A stretch of DNA of 64,000 nt from Lithospermum erythrorhizon (taxonomy: Eukaryota; Streptophyta; Magnoliopsida; Boraginales; Boraginaceae). The notes beneath the pieces were generated by a model. It had not been told where the DNA came from. It made no database searches and saw nothing but the letters and a program-made list of their open reading frames with translations. Where the stretch lies: NCBI GenBank assembly GCA_019722365.1, contig JADFUC010000559.1, forward strand, positions 1-64,000, read 5' to 3'. Position numbers and translations under genes: made by a program. Shown here one piece after another: positions 11,270-22,449 of this stretch. The first letter of the stretch is position 1. Each line of letters opens with the position of its first letter.

Positions 11270-14200
11270 ATGGGTTCAAGAAAGAAGAAATACAGAGAAG
11301 AAGATGATACGAGCACTGGTTCTTCATCATCGTACTCTTCTTCGGACTCTGATAGCGAAGAAGTTGATATACGGCGCCGCAAAAAGCGTCACAGCAGTGA
11401 TGATAAGAAACGAAGGAGGGAGAAGGACAAGAAGAGGCATAAAAGAAGGAAGGAAAAGAGAAGACATAAAAGAAGTAGTAGTAGTAGTAGAAAGAAGCCG
11501 AAACGATATTCAGATTCGGATTCGTGCTCAGATAGGGAGCCAGGAGAATCAGGCTTGGGCCACGAGAAGCCTGAAGAGGTAGTGAAAAGTCTGCTTGAGG
11601 AGTTTCCAGGTGTAGCTGGGGATCTAGAACAGGTAATTAATTATATTTATTATAAACTGTGAAGATATCTAAATTTTTTTCTGCCACTTGTTTTCTGGAT
11701 TAAATTTTAAGGTATGAGGAATACCATGTAGTATGGATAAAATTAAATATTTCGCACTCTTATTTGTTATCTCACAAATAATGTAACTTTCTAAATAAAG
11801 CACACTCATTTAAATTAACATGTAATTAGGTGCAACGATTGCTCTTACTTATATTGATGGCAAAACATATCACTAACTCCCTTTCCAACCATCTTAATGG
11901 ATAGCTACTGCAAATGATTGATGATGGACAAGCTGTTGATATAAAAGGTTTGGCAGAGAAATCGCTTGTTAATCATCTAAAGAAGTTATTCATTTCCTTA
12001 AGCCTCAAAGAGAGCGGTGACAAAGTTTTTCTTCTACCCCCAAAAGTGCACCCAACATTGGAGGTCGTCCTACCAATTATTCAGGTTCATAAGCAATCTC
12101 AGAAACAGGAATTTGATCCTGCACCAGAGAACAATGAACAGTCACCATCACCAGATTTGGTTGATAAGCAAGAGGGAGATGGTGCTGGTATAAACAATGT
12201 AAAGGTAGAAGTTCAGGGTCCTAGAAGAAAGTAAGTTCATTTTACTCTTTTAGTAATGCCTTCTTAATTCTGGTTATGAATGTATAACTTGTGGTTCGAG
12301 TGCGTATGATTACTACAATTGAAAGTTGAATCCTAGTGTTCTTTTAATGGTTGCAGTGCCTGCTGCATAAGCAACAGTTCACTTTCTTAGTGAATGCTAC
12401 TTAATTTCAAATTCCTATTTCCAGTAGCAATGTTCTTATATATATATACTGTTCCTGTCGCTGCCCTTTGGTTTGGGGTTATGCAACATTACTTTTTGAA
12501 ATCCCTTAACTTAGTTCTTCTTTAAATTGATTTGATTGTGAAAGGCACGGCATATTTGTTAATCTTGCAGGGTGATTGGTCCTGAAATGCCATCAGCCGA
12601 GTTACTTGCTGCAGCAGCTAGATTAACTGAAGCAGAAGCTGAGATGAGGTAGGATTCTTAAGTTTTAAACTTTTAACCAATAACTTAGTTCTGTTAATAC
12701 ATTTGTTACTTCGGTAGTTTTAATATTAGAATAGCCTTAGGGACCTCTTCAGCCATTTATGCAAAGTCATCCATTTCTTGTTTGTTAATTTTTATCAATG
12801 GTGTTTCCAATGCTTGTGAATTATGAACGCAGTTTTTTTTTATACGATCTACTCTCTTAGTTATTTTTCGGCGCTTCACTTTAATGCTCCATTTGGCAAG
12901 CAACCTCTTGAGACTTTAATCCCTGTTTTTATATATCTTATTTTAAAAAATATAGTTTTATCTCCATATATTTTGTTATATGTTCGATAGTGAGCTTTCA
13001 TTGACATATTGAATCGGTTTTCTAGTTGATGTCCTCTACAGCCATGAAATAAAACGTTTGTTTTTTATTTTTAATATCTCAGGTGGCAAGGATTATAGGA
13101 GCTGCGGTTGATAGTCCATATGACATTCTTGGCGTCAACCATAACATGTCCGATGATAACATGAAGAAAAGGTAATTTACTCCACATCTAAATTTGCGTG
13201 TCTAATTTAATATGCCCATTGCTCTCTGCATTGATAGTGGACTGGTCTAAGAGCTGATTCTTCTTGTCTTCTTCCCTTTAATTTGTAGCCAGTGTACCAT
13301 CTAGTATCAGTGTTTCTATTTGTGGCCATAGATGTGTTAATTGTCAACGTCTCTTTCTAATTATAATAAATTATGTATCAATGGAGGCCTAACTGTTGTT
13401 ATACATCAACACTAGTGGAACTGAAATGCATCCAAGTGGTATTTCTGTTTAATGCAAGCTACTCAATACTTATATAGTAGGATTTGGGGTTATACAATAC
13501 TTTTTCCTATTCATCTTGTTCCGCCTATGAGAGATGTTCTCCTTTATTAGGTTTTTTCTCTGTTTCTCTTCACTACAAGACTCCGAGTGCTATTCTATGT
13601 TATTGTTTCTTTGGAAACCCAATAAATATTCAGTTGAAATTTTTTCTCTAAAAGATGGTATACTTTAGGTATTGGAAGCTGTCTCTCATGGTGCATCCCG
13701 ACAAATGCGCTCATCCTCAAGCTCACCAAGCTTTCATCAAGTTGAATAAAGCTTATAAAGATTTGCAAGATACAGATAAGGTAGGTGTCATCCGTTTTTA
13801 TAAATTGTTTTTTATTCCACCCCAATAATGTCTTTTGGATTTACTCAATTTCGGGTTCTTAGTCCGTGTTGTCTGGTTAGCTGTGGATCCACTTGCTTTA
13901 TTTATTGGTCAGCTGCTTAGCTAAACCTTGTTCCATAGATTCATTGTTTCATGCTAAGTATTTTTTATGCCCTCAGAATCTCAACTTGCTGATCCATAAA
14001 AAACAATTAAGACCCATACTGGCTCGATTTTGCATTTGGAGCCATTGTTGGTAAGCTTACTGATTTCCCTGCTTTTGCAGCGAAAAGCGTTGGATGACAA
14101 AATAAATCTCAAAAAGCAAGAGGAAGAGCGAATGGTAAGATTTAGTTAATGTTGGCATCTATGAGTAACGTGGGTTTTTTTTGTGTATAATCTAGTTTCT

Positions 14201-15753
14201 TATATGAAAACTTAATTTGTAGGCTGATCTCAAAGTAATGCGCGAAGCTGCCCAATGGAGACATTTGCAAGGTAAGGGTGATCTCTCCAAAAGACATTGG
14301 TGACCCACTCTCCCTCTGACATCATACTATCTCCCTGGTTCTAGTGATCTTAGATCTGAATATTGGAATAGTTTCTTTTGATTTAGGAACTTAAAGAGCA
14401 TCACAATCGGTTGCTCTTGTAAAATTGTTTTTCAAACTAGTTTTTCATGCATGGAAGACTTGTTGGACATTTAGCTTGGTTTGTGATCTCTGATCATTTG
14501 TGTCAACCATTTGATTGGTCTACCCACTAGGATCATGTCTTTGACCGAATATCGTTGGGAACAAGTTCCTGTATAAGCTTACTTGCACATACATTTCTCT
14601 CTATATATAAAGGCATCATTTGTTGCAGGCCAGCCTTAATATGCCCCGTGTGAACTCGTCATGTTACCTATTTTAACCTTTTCTCTCCATAATCCATATC
14701 ACTTAAAGAGCAAAGTGTAGATCTTTCTGTTTATGAGGGATGTCCATCGAGCGAAAACACAACATGCCTCTGCCATCTCTTGCCCAAACTTCAACTCATC
14801 AAGATATGTTTTCTTCATCTTGACAGGTATAGCCATGGAGGGCGATGATATACTCTTGGCAGAGATGAAGACCGATATAGGACCGAAAAGAGACGAATGG
14901 ATGACTTCGTTGCCTCCCGAGAGAAAAGTATGAGCTCTTTCATCTCCCTTTCCTGCTTATCTCACCATTCTCCTTTGAAGTAGATAATATGTCAAAGTAG
15001 TTCATTGAAAAATATGGAAGGGCTTTTATTTATGTATCTTAGTTAATACTCCGATGTACAATAGCATCTCTTTCGGTGGTTATGTATTAGCAAATTTAGT
15101 TTCTTTGCTCTGTGCAAGCTCACCATTAGCAAACTCCTTTTTTTTATATTAATATTCGTTACTACTATGTTGCGAACTCAACATCGTGGTTATTCCTTTC
15201 CTTAGCCTGGTGGGATGCCGAGGCACTCGACAACATTTAATAGGAATTCCAAAGAAGGGCGTGGTGATACTAGTGCGTGGACAGACACTCCAATAGAGCG
15301 TGCTCATAAGGCGAGAATGAAGTATGCTAGCTCGTCTCATATGCTTATCAAGTATGGTACCTTGTGATTTGATCTCCTAAGCACTAACATGTTTTTGGGC
15401 ACTACAGCTACTTGGAAGCCTACAATGAAGCGACAGCTCTTGCCTCCAATGTAGAAGATAAGAATAAGGCAAATTCTGAGGCAGCATTGGTGGATCAGTA
15501 CAACAAAGTTAAACGGTCGAAGACCTTGGTAGAGCAGCATCGAGAATCGACTCGGGGTCGGGATCGTTCGAAGAAAAAATCGAAGAAGGAGCCAAAAAAG
15601 GAAGAGTGGGAGGACGATCATCCATGGAAACCGTGGGATCGTGAGAAGGATCTGGCCGCGGGAAGGCAAAGTGTCAAACTAGATCCCGCAAGCATGACCC
15701 AGGGTCTGACTTCAAGGTTTGCTTCTGGATCTTATCAAAGAAGCTTCCTCTAG
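11270..15753 (+). CDS. RS-rich J-domain (DnaJ) protein
   Basis: Ten exons: 11270-11632, 11905-12230, 12571-12648, 13091-13171, 13669-13780, 14081-14134, 14223-14271, 14827-14927, 15206-15321 and 15408-15753, about 541 residues. Residues 1-105 are Lys/Arg/Ser-rich with long basic and SSSSS blocks, typical of nuclear speckle or splicing-associated proteins. The J domain covers about 260-325 (SPYDILGV..., then YWKLSLMVHPDK with the HPD triad near 292-294). The C-terminus carries RDEWMT-LPPER, GDTSAWTDTP, NYLEAYNEATALAS and HPWKPWDREKDL, blocks shared with a conserved plant/animal family of nuclear J proteins (Arabidopsis At1g65280 type, from memory). Upstream of ATG an acceptor-like TTTGACAG suggests a 5' UTR intron. 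The exon 3-4 junction is unusual: the obvious acceptor at 13082 gives a stop, and the frame is kept only by an AG at 13090. Confidence 0.86.
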
Positions 15754-17165
15754 ACCATTATGAGACTCTTTAGGTCTGTGATCTAGTCATGATACCATAT
15801 ACTGTACGAGTTAGCAGAGTGAGTTTACTGGTGTCTGGTGATATTATCTTGCTGGCTATGGTGTCTCAGTATGGTGAACTAATGTGTTAAAACCACAATA
15901 ATGTTCCTGTTTATTGATGGATGAATCACTAAGAACAAAGGGAATCACCGGACATGCTAGGATTGTGTTTAACAAGACAACTACACTGAGTTGACGAAGG
16001 AAAGAAACAACGTTCTAAAAAATTGTAAACTAAGCGATCATCGTTCAAAATTCCGTTTTCGGTTATAGTTTCTAAAGGATAAAAATAAGAAACGTTTTGG
16101 AAATGTTATAGAAACATTTAAGAGAACAATGTAAAATTTTGGAAACTCAAGATACAATAAAAATTCTATAAATTAATATTGTCGGGATCGGTGAAATTTA
16201 TTAATTTATAGAATTACTAATTTAAAGAGATTATTAATGTTGGGATTGAAAAAAATTATAATTTTAGAGGGTTTATTAATTTAAAGAGTTTCTACTATAA
16301 GTTGTATATACTAATTTTTTTTTTCTCCATAAACATAGATATGATAACAAATTTAAATGTTCAACATCATTAACTAAATTAAAAATAAAGGAAAACATTT
16401 TGAAATTAATGTTATATAATTTAAAATGTTTCAAATATATCTTTAATGAAAATTTGGACTTTTGAATTACACGTTTTTATAATTAGTATTATTTGAAAAA
16501 ATATCTAAAAGTTAAATCGAGCAGATGTCAATTAACAATTGTAATTATCTCACACGTCAGAAAATTTTCGAGTCATTATATATTTACTCAATCTCAAAAT
16601 GATTCACAACAATATCTATATATCTCCTAGTAAAACACGATATTATCGATAACAAAAACTAACTATTCTTTTTATTGATCAAGAATTTGAACAATAAGTA
16701 TGGTTTCGATAGGTTTTGTCCTTAATGACTTAGATACCTCTGCAAATGCATAAACCTTCGCCTACACATATTAGCCAAGGTAAACATAGCCAAACACCCT
16801 CTTATTCATCAGAAAGACCCAAATGAACATACCTACATTACTACTCATCTACTCAAAGTCATTTCTCTCTTTTCAATCGTCTCGACATTCACATTAGTCA
16901 TTGATGCAATACAGCAATAAAGACTTCCAAATCAAATTAAAACACAACCAAAACTTCAGTTTTATCCAGATACCTCTCATATTGACTCATCAAGAACTGC
17001 ACCACAACCGCTTACAAAAGACAACCAAATACCTTTTTACTATTATGTTTTGCAAAATGTATTTGATGTCTAGTGGAATCTAAATACAAATTTTGACATA
17101 GAAGTAACAAAATAATATGTTCTACATCGGCATCACTCTCCACTTTTTTTCAGTTCACTAATATA
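15754..17165. other. Intergenic, with one repeat copy
   Basis: Contains the 3' end of the J-domain gene and an AT-rich stretch with the inverted repeat-unit copy at 16130-16320. I see no coding signal. It ends at the copia target site. Confidence 0.6.
16130..16320 (-). repeat. Isolated inverted copy of the 1.4-2.8 kb array unit
   Basis: The reverse complement reads TAGTAGAAACTC..AAATTAATAAACCCTCTAAAAT, then a CAATCCCAAC box, then a second CTATAAATTAATA and GATCCCGAC box. These are the same elements, in the same order, as the units of the array at 1360-2780. It appears to hold one to two units. Confidence 0.65.
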
Positions 17166-17170
17166 CTCAT
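17166..17170. repeat. Target-site duplication, left
   Basis: CTCAT directly left of the left LTR, identical to 22095-22099 right of the right LTR. A 5-bp duplication is what copia integrases make. Confidence 0.8.
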
Positions 17171-17365
17171 TAAAGAAATAAAGACAAGTTGTAAAAAGAA
17201 TACTTTATTTCTTCTATGTTCAATTACATGTACAAAGTCTCAATATATAGATACAAACTTATTCTATCTATGGAAATAATATAAACTAAATCAATCAATA
17301 AATAACTTGCCTATTACAATAAATCAAGGATCCTTAATTGATCCTATTACAACGGCTATTCAACA
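17171..17365 (-). repeat. 3' LTR of the copia element
   Basis: About 195 bp, alignable along its length with 21899-22094 (shared blocks include ATTACATGTA, ATAGATACAAA, TTATTCTATCTATG and ACTAAATCAATCAATAA). Its inner edge at 17365 begins TGTTGAATAG on the minus strand. Confidence 0.85.
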
Positions 17366-20300
17366 CTTCAAGCCGACGATATCGGCGAGACCGAGCTTGT
17401 TTAATAGATAGTCAAGGCTCTTTTCCTCGGGAGTCATTTTGGTACATATCGGCAAAGCTTGTTGCCCCGCATATGTGCTTGATTGTAATGATTTTCCCTT
17501 CAATTTTATCTTTTAATAAAAATGACGATCAACCTCCACATGTTTTGTTCTACTGCGCCAATCGTTATGAAAGCAATACTAATTTCATTGGCTGTCACAA
17601 TGAAGTTAAGGGCCCGTCAGATTGTGGCGTTCAATTCTTCGGGGAGAGTCAGCGATTCAAATTGCCTCATAAAACCCCATGGCCATTGCCTGCTGACTGC
17701 CAAGACTGCCGAGCCTACTACATTCTTTGCTTTTTGCTTCCAAGTAACTAGATTTCACAATAGTGTCACATTTTTGTCATCAATCGCCCACCCGCTGGGC
17801 CTGGAAACTCCGCATCAGCCCTTGGGCTCTCTAGTCTTCTTAAAGAATAATCCTTGCCTAGGGGATTGTTTTAAGTACCTCGTAATTCTCAGACCGCATC
17901 TAAGTGCCCCCTGACGAGGATCGTATGTACTCGGCTTACTAAACTTGCTTAAGGCTATGTCCGTCAAAAGGTGATGAGTTTTTCCTCACGTTGTTGATAC
18001 GGTTTTGTCAACCGCCTCCTCCAACAACCCATCTTTTATTACCGTAGTTCTACTCTGGAAGGCCATATCCACATACTTGTTTCCTTTAGCAAATCCGTAG
18101 TATACTTTCTTTTGGGATATAGAAATGCCCCGATGACTCCATGCAATCTCCATACCTAAAATATCTTAACTTTCCATCTTTAACTTCAAATTCATTAGCA
18201 AAGAGACATTTTATTTTATTGATTTTACTCGATCATTTCCTAAGTTACAATAATATCATCAACATAGACAATTAAAATAGTTAACCCATTCTTTTTACCC
18301 GTATGTTTGATAAAACGTAGTATGATCGGCCCGACTTTTGTATCCATGGGAATTTAACTTGCTTTGAGAACTGTTGAACCAAGCTCGGGATTGTTTAAGG
18401 CCATACAGATTTTTTTGAATCACAGACTGATTAGTTTTATTTTCAAATCCCGGGTTGTATCATGTATACTTCCTTCTGAAGTTCCCATTTAAAAAGCATT
18501 TAATATCAAGTTATGAGATCCCAATCTAAATTACTAACGGTAGGGAGAACACTTGATAGTATTAAGTTTAAGCTACAGGGCAAAAGTCTCACTAAAATCT
18601 ATCCCATAAGCCTGGGTAAACCTTTAGCAACAAGTCTAGCTTTATACCTATCAATATATTTCACAAGAAAGACCCCATTTATAAATCAATCAGCTTTTTT
18701 TAAACGGAAAGGTAAATTAACTAGATCCTATGTTTATTCTTATATAAGGCATCTATTTCATCTAGACAACATTTTCCATTCGCATGTATTGCAGCTTCAT
18801 TATTTTTGGAAGAGTAACATCTGGAGACTAGAAGCAAATGCCCGAAAAGAAGAGGACAGTTCAACAGACACAAACGATCAATAGGATTTAGAGCGACCAG
18901 ACCTTTCTAACATCTATAGGTATGTCTTGTAAATCGAAGGCATATTATTAGAGTTACTGGTACTGTGATTCAAATTACCTGACGTACTCTCGACTATGTC
19001 ATATTTTTATTCATCTCCGTGAATAAACTTGGAGTTCTTTATGGATAAGGTCGCTTGGAGGGAAGTTTTTCATTTTGTAAATCATTTTTCCCATCGGGGA
19101 GAAAGCTCTATTTCGTGAAATTTCATTTCGAAAAATTGTTTCGGCCCTATTGGTGGGTATTGCCATCTATCACCGCCATACTGAAGTTTTTCCAGTCTTG
19201 CCTCCCCAAATGAACAAAAAAATATGAAACATTTTCAAAAACGTAACATCGCTGGATGTATATATTTTTTTGTCTCGAGGACGTAGACACGCATCTCTAG
19301 TCAAAGTATAATACCCAATGAAATGGTTTTGACGCCTGAGGGTCAAGTTTAGATTTTTCTTTCGAATGGATATGACCAAAGCTTGGTACATCCCAATGTT
19401 TTAAGAGGCAAATCATTTGAGTGCACGGTGAATGTTATGTCTTTTAGTAAGGAATAAGGGTTTTAAAATTTAAGGGCACGACTGAAGCGCCATTTATCAA
19501 ATAAGCAAATAAAGAGAAATACGCCCACGTATATTTTGGGAACATTCATTATAAACATGATGACACGAGCAACTTTGAATAAGTGTTTATTTTTTTTCGC
19601 TCAAAGAACCCCATTTTGTCAGTGTGTTCACACCAGCCATGAATAATGCCATGTCTATCAATGAAAGAGTTCGTAATTTGAGTTAAAATATTCAAGCATT
19701 CATTGTCTTTCCTCAAATTTTTATAGATGTTTGAAATTGATTTTTACCATCCGAAAAAAAAAGATTTAAATATTTTTGAGCAACTCCTTGCTTTGCCTTT
19801 TGAGTGCAAAAGCTGTGTAAAAAGCAAGGTGATCATCATTTATGATGGAAACCACGATGCCCATTCGGTAATACTTAGAAGGACCCTACACATCACTATG
19901 AATTAGTGCGAATGCCTGGCCTGGTGGAATTTTAAGTGAGAAACGCACGAAATGTTTTGCTAATGGCATATTGCCACAATTAAAATGTTCCAATGTAGTC
20001 TTGGAAATTATATGCGGAAATAATTTTTGCAAATACTAAATACTAGGATGCCCTAAACGATAATGTAATAATAACGCAGTATCACAATCACGAGAGGAAT
20101 TAACATGATTCGAAATAGAATAACACATATTACGATAGTATTTAATTATAAAGATTTTCATTCAAAATAAATTGTTCACTCGCAAATAATAAAGGCCATC
20201 ACGAACTTAGCATCGCTTAATCGCCTTTCTCCTCATTAACCGATCCTTAAAGTTACAAGAATCGGGAAAATCGAGTTAATGAATTATTATCGACGCCAAT

Positions 20301-21861
20301 TTACTAATATATTAAATTGCAAGCCAAGTCCGATATATATAATACGCTTCTCAGCCACAAGTTATCATTTAATTTAATTTCGCTCTTTCCCTTTAATAAT
20401 TAGTAGACCCCCCATTTCTGCAAATTTTAACTCTTTCTATATGTAACCATCCTCCCTACCCTATTCTTAGGTTTTCGGCCATCTTCTAATTAAATCGGGG
20501 ATTCCTTTGCTTCTTCACAAATTGTATTTTGCAGCATTTCAGTAACACCAAGTTCATCATCAAATAGAAATTTTGAGATGTCATATGATCAAGTCAATCT
20601 ATAATCCACGGCGAGAGAAGAAAATGTTATCCGATTTACATCGAAAAGGCTGCCGCTGAGAAGCTGTGGAGTGGTTGCGCCGTTGAAGGATGGCATAGAG
20701 ATGCCTAACCGCCTTTCGAGTTGTGGTATTGGCTGAGGCTTCTGAGCTCGGCGCATGCAACCCCCGGTCAATTCTACGCCACCTCCGCCTCCGGCTGCCT
20801 CCGCCTTAGATGTAGCTCTTCTTTCTTGTCTTCTCGGTGTCCAGCTTTGTCGGTTTCCTATGTATCTCCCAAGACTTCTACCTTATGACCATGTCAAGGA
20901 TTAATGGTCGCACTCACGGTCGCTCCACTTTCAGGCCGCCTTTGGTCGGTTGTTTTTCCGTCTCTGCTTGAAATTAGTAATTGAGCCTCCCTCGGTTCGA
21001 CCCTCTCGAAGCCGATGGCGAGGTTTACTCAAGCCGAGCGATGAGGTTGACTCTGAGGCTGAAACTGATCTTGAGTCCCTGAGTAATGTTGAAATTGAAA
21101 ATTTGTGTTCTTGGAGCCGGTGCCACGCTGAGTAAGTGCACTTCGATTGTTACCGGAGGGGTTTGGATTTGTGAGCATCACCCTTCGCTTCTTATTTTCT
21201 TCTCTTCAACCGTAAAAGCTTCATCCTGTAGTTGGTGTTGTTCGCCCGGATTATACCGCCCCTCGTGTCATCGCAGGAAGCCTAATCCAATGTAAATTCA
21301 GATACCTGCTCTTTCTTTTGATTGGTCCGAATGCTTCTGCAGATACCGATGACAAGGGTTGCACGATACCGATCACCTTCTCCGTGAAGTCTGTAGCTTT
21401 GGAGTAGCAAAGAGGTAAATGTATAGGTGTCTTGTTTGGGTTTTGAGTTTCCGCCTGTCTCAAATATTTGAGACGATTCTCTGCCGGAGAATGATTTTTG
21501 TGTACTATCCTAAATTGCTTTCTGTGTCCTGAAATACATGGCATTTTGGTCCATTTCAAGTTCCATGGAATGATTAACACCCCATCACCCATGGGAATTT
21601 CCGCTCCCATAGTGGGTGCCTGGGGCCTGCCTTTATGAGGTTCGCCATATCTCCCCGGCCAGGTAACTGTTTTCCTTTCCCTTTGACAACAACTGATAGA
21701 CCGAAAGATTCCGTATAGCCATGCCCATTTCTAGGATGTAGTTGGTAATTTTAAGTTTGTTGTCTGGCCATAGATACTAACTGGTGCAATGACATGCTTG
21801 CAAGGGGAGCCATTGACTCGTGATTCTTCTCCAAAGCGATTTTGGATGGATCGCTCGACAT
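17366..21861 (-). pseudogene. Degenerate gag-pol of the copia element
   Basis: Minus-strand remnants only. A plausible gag start lies at 21861 (MSSDPSK). Reverse transcriptase is identifiable at about 18575-18660, where RYKARLVAKG and YGIDFSETFAPVA occur with small frame changes between them, and at 18248-18273, where the catalytic motif reads IVYVDDIIV. The C-terminal end reads KLGLADIVGLKC and stops at the LTR edge. RT order on the minus strand fixes the polarity, and gag-PR-IN-RT-RH order is that of copia. I did not identify protease or integrase residues with confidence. Frameshifts and stops are frequent; no long pol frame survives. Confidence 0.78.
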
Positions 21862-21898
21862 ATGGCAAAAATCGGCAATACAAGGAGAATCTAATAGA

Positions 21899-22094
21899 TG
21901 TTTAAATAAAGCATGTTTCAGAAAAGAATATTTTTATTTCTTCAATATGTAATTACATGTATAAAGTCCACATATAGATACAAATCTTATTCTATCTATG
22001 AAAATAATATGGAACTAAATCAATCAATAATTGCCTATAGAATAAAACTAAGGATTCCCACCTTCCGATCCTATTATAACGGCTATATTCAACA
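21899..22094 (-). repeat. 5' LTR of the copia element
   Basis: About 196 bp, starting TGTTGAATATAG on the minus strand at 22094 and ending TTAAACA at 21899. The adjacent internal bases (TCTATTAGATTC on the minus strand) look like a decayed version of the TGGTATCAGAGC initiator-Met primer-binding site used by most plant copia elements. Confidence 0.85.
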
Positions 22095-22099
22095 CTCAT
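22095..22099. repeat. Target-site duplication, right
   Basis: CTCAT directly right of the right LTR, matching 17166-17170. Confidence 0.8.
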
Positions 22100-22113
22100 C
22101 TAAGATAAGTTGG

Positions 22114-22232
22114 ACCGAGTTACATTGATTAGCAGACAAGAATAATGGAAGTATGTTCAACCTCTTTAAGATCATTCAGGGTGTTCTTGATGAACCGAGT
22201 TACATTGATTAGCAGACAAGAATAATGGAAGT
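22114..22232. repeat. 39-bp direct repeat, two identical copies 80 bp apart
   Basis: The segment 22114-22152 (ACCGAGTTACATTG...AATGGAAGT) recurs unchanged at 22194-22232. The pair sits between the copia element and the pTAC16 stop codon, so it probably lies in or just past the pTAC16 3' UTR. Identity of the two copies implies a recent duplication. Confidence 0.9.
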
Positions 22233-22449
22233 GTTGTCCTGAACAAAAGATTCTAATGACATTTCAAAACTATGATGTTTAAAAAAGCATGACGGAAAAT
22301 TTCAAACGGTCTAGTTGAAGATTCAAGAAAAAGTTACAACTCTAGTTATTAAATGGTCCTTTGTTATGGATGATATTGGTTAATAGTTTACTTCGATAGT
22401 CTGGATCGAAGTACAGTACCTGTAAATTAAGAGAAGGCAAACGACAATT

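Larger units (their letters stand above)
17171..22094 (-). mobile_element. Ty1/copia LTR retrotransposon, complete but degenerate
   Basis: Two direct LTRs (17171-17365 and 21899-22094) enclose about 4.5 kb. The insertion is flanked by CTCAT at 17166-17170 and CTCAT at 22095-22099, a 5-bp target duplication. On the minus strand each LTR opens with TGTTGAATA; the 5' LTR ends in CA next to a weak primer-binding-like site. The internal region reads gag to pol on the minus strand, with reverse transcriptase recognisable. The last pol codon pair TGT TGA overlaps the start of the 3' LTR. LTRs are only roughly four-fifths identical by eye and internal frames are shifted many times, so the copy is old and inactive. 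One LTR end (17171) has lost its terminal TG/CA. Confidence 0.88.

Noticed and set aside
15337..15669. 110-codon minus-strand ORF
   Set aside because: Antisense shadow of the last exon of the J-domain gene, which is strongly conserved on the plus strand.
17338..17914. Plus-strand ORFs of 130-137 codons
   Set aside because: They are antisense to the minus-strand pol remnant of the copia element.
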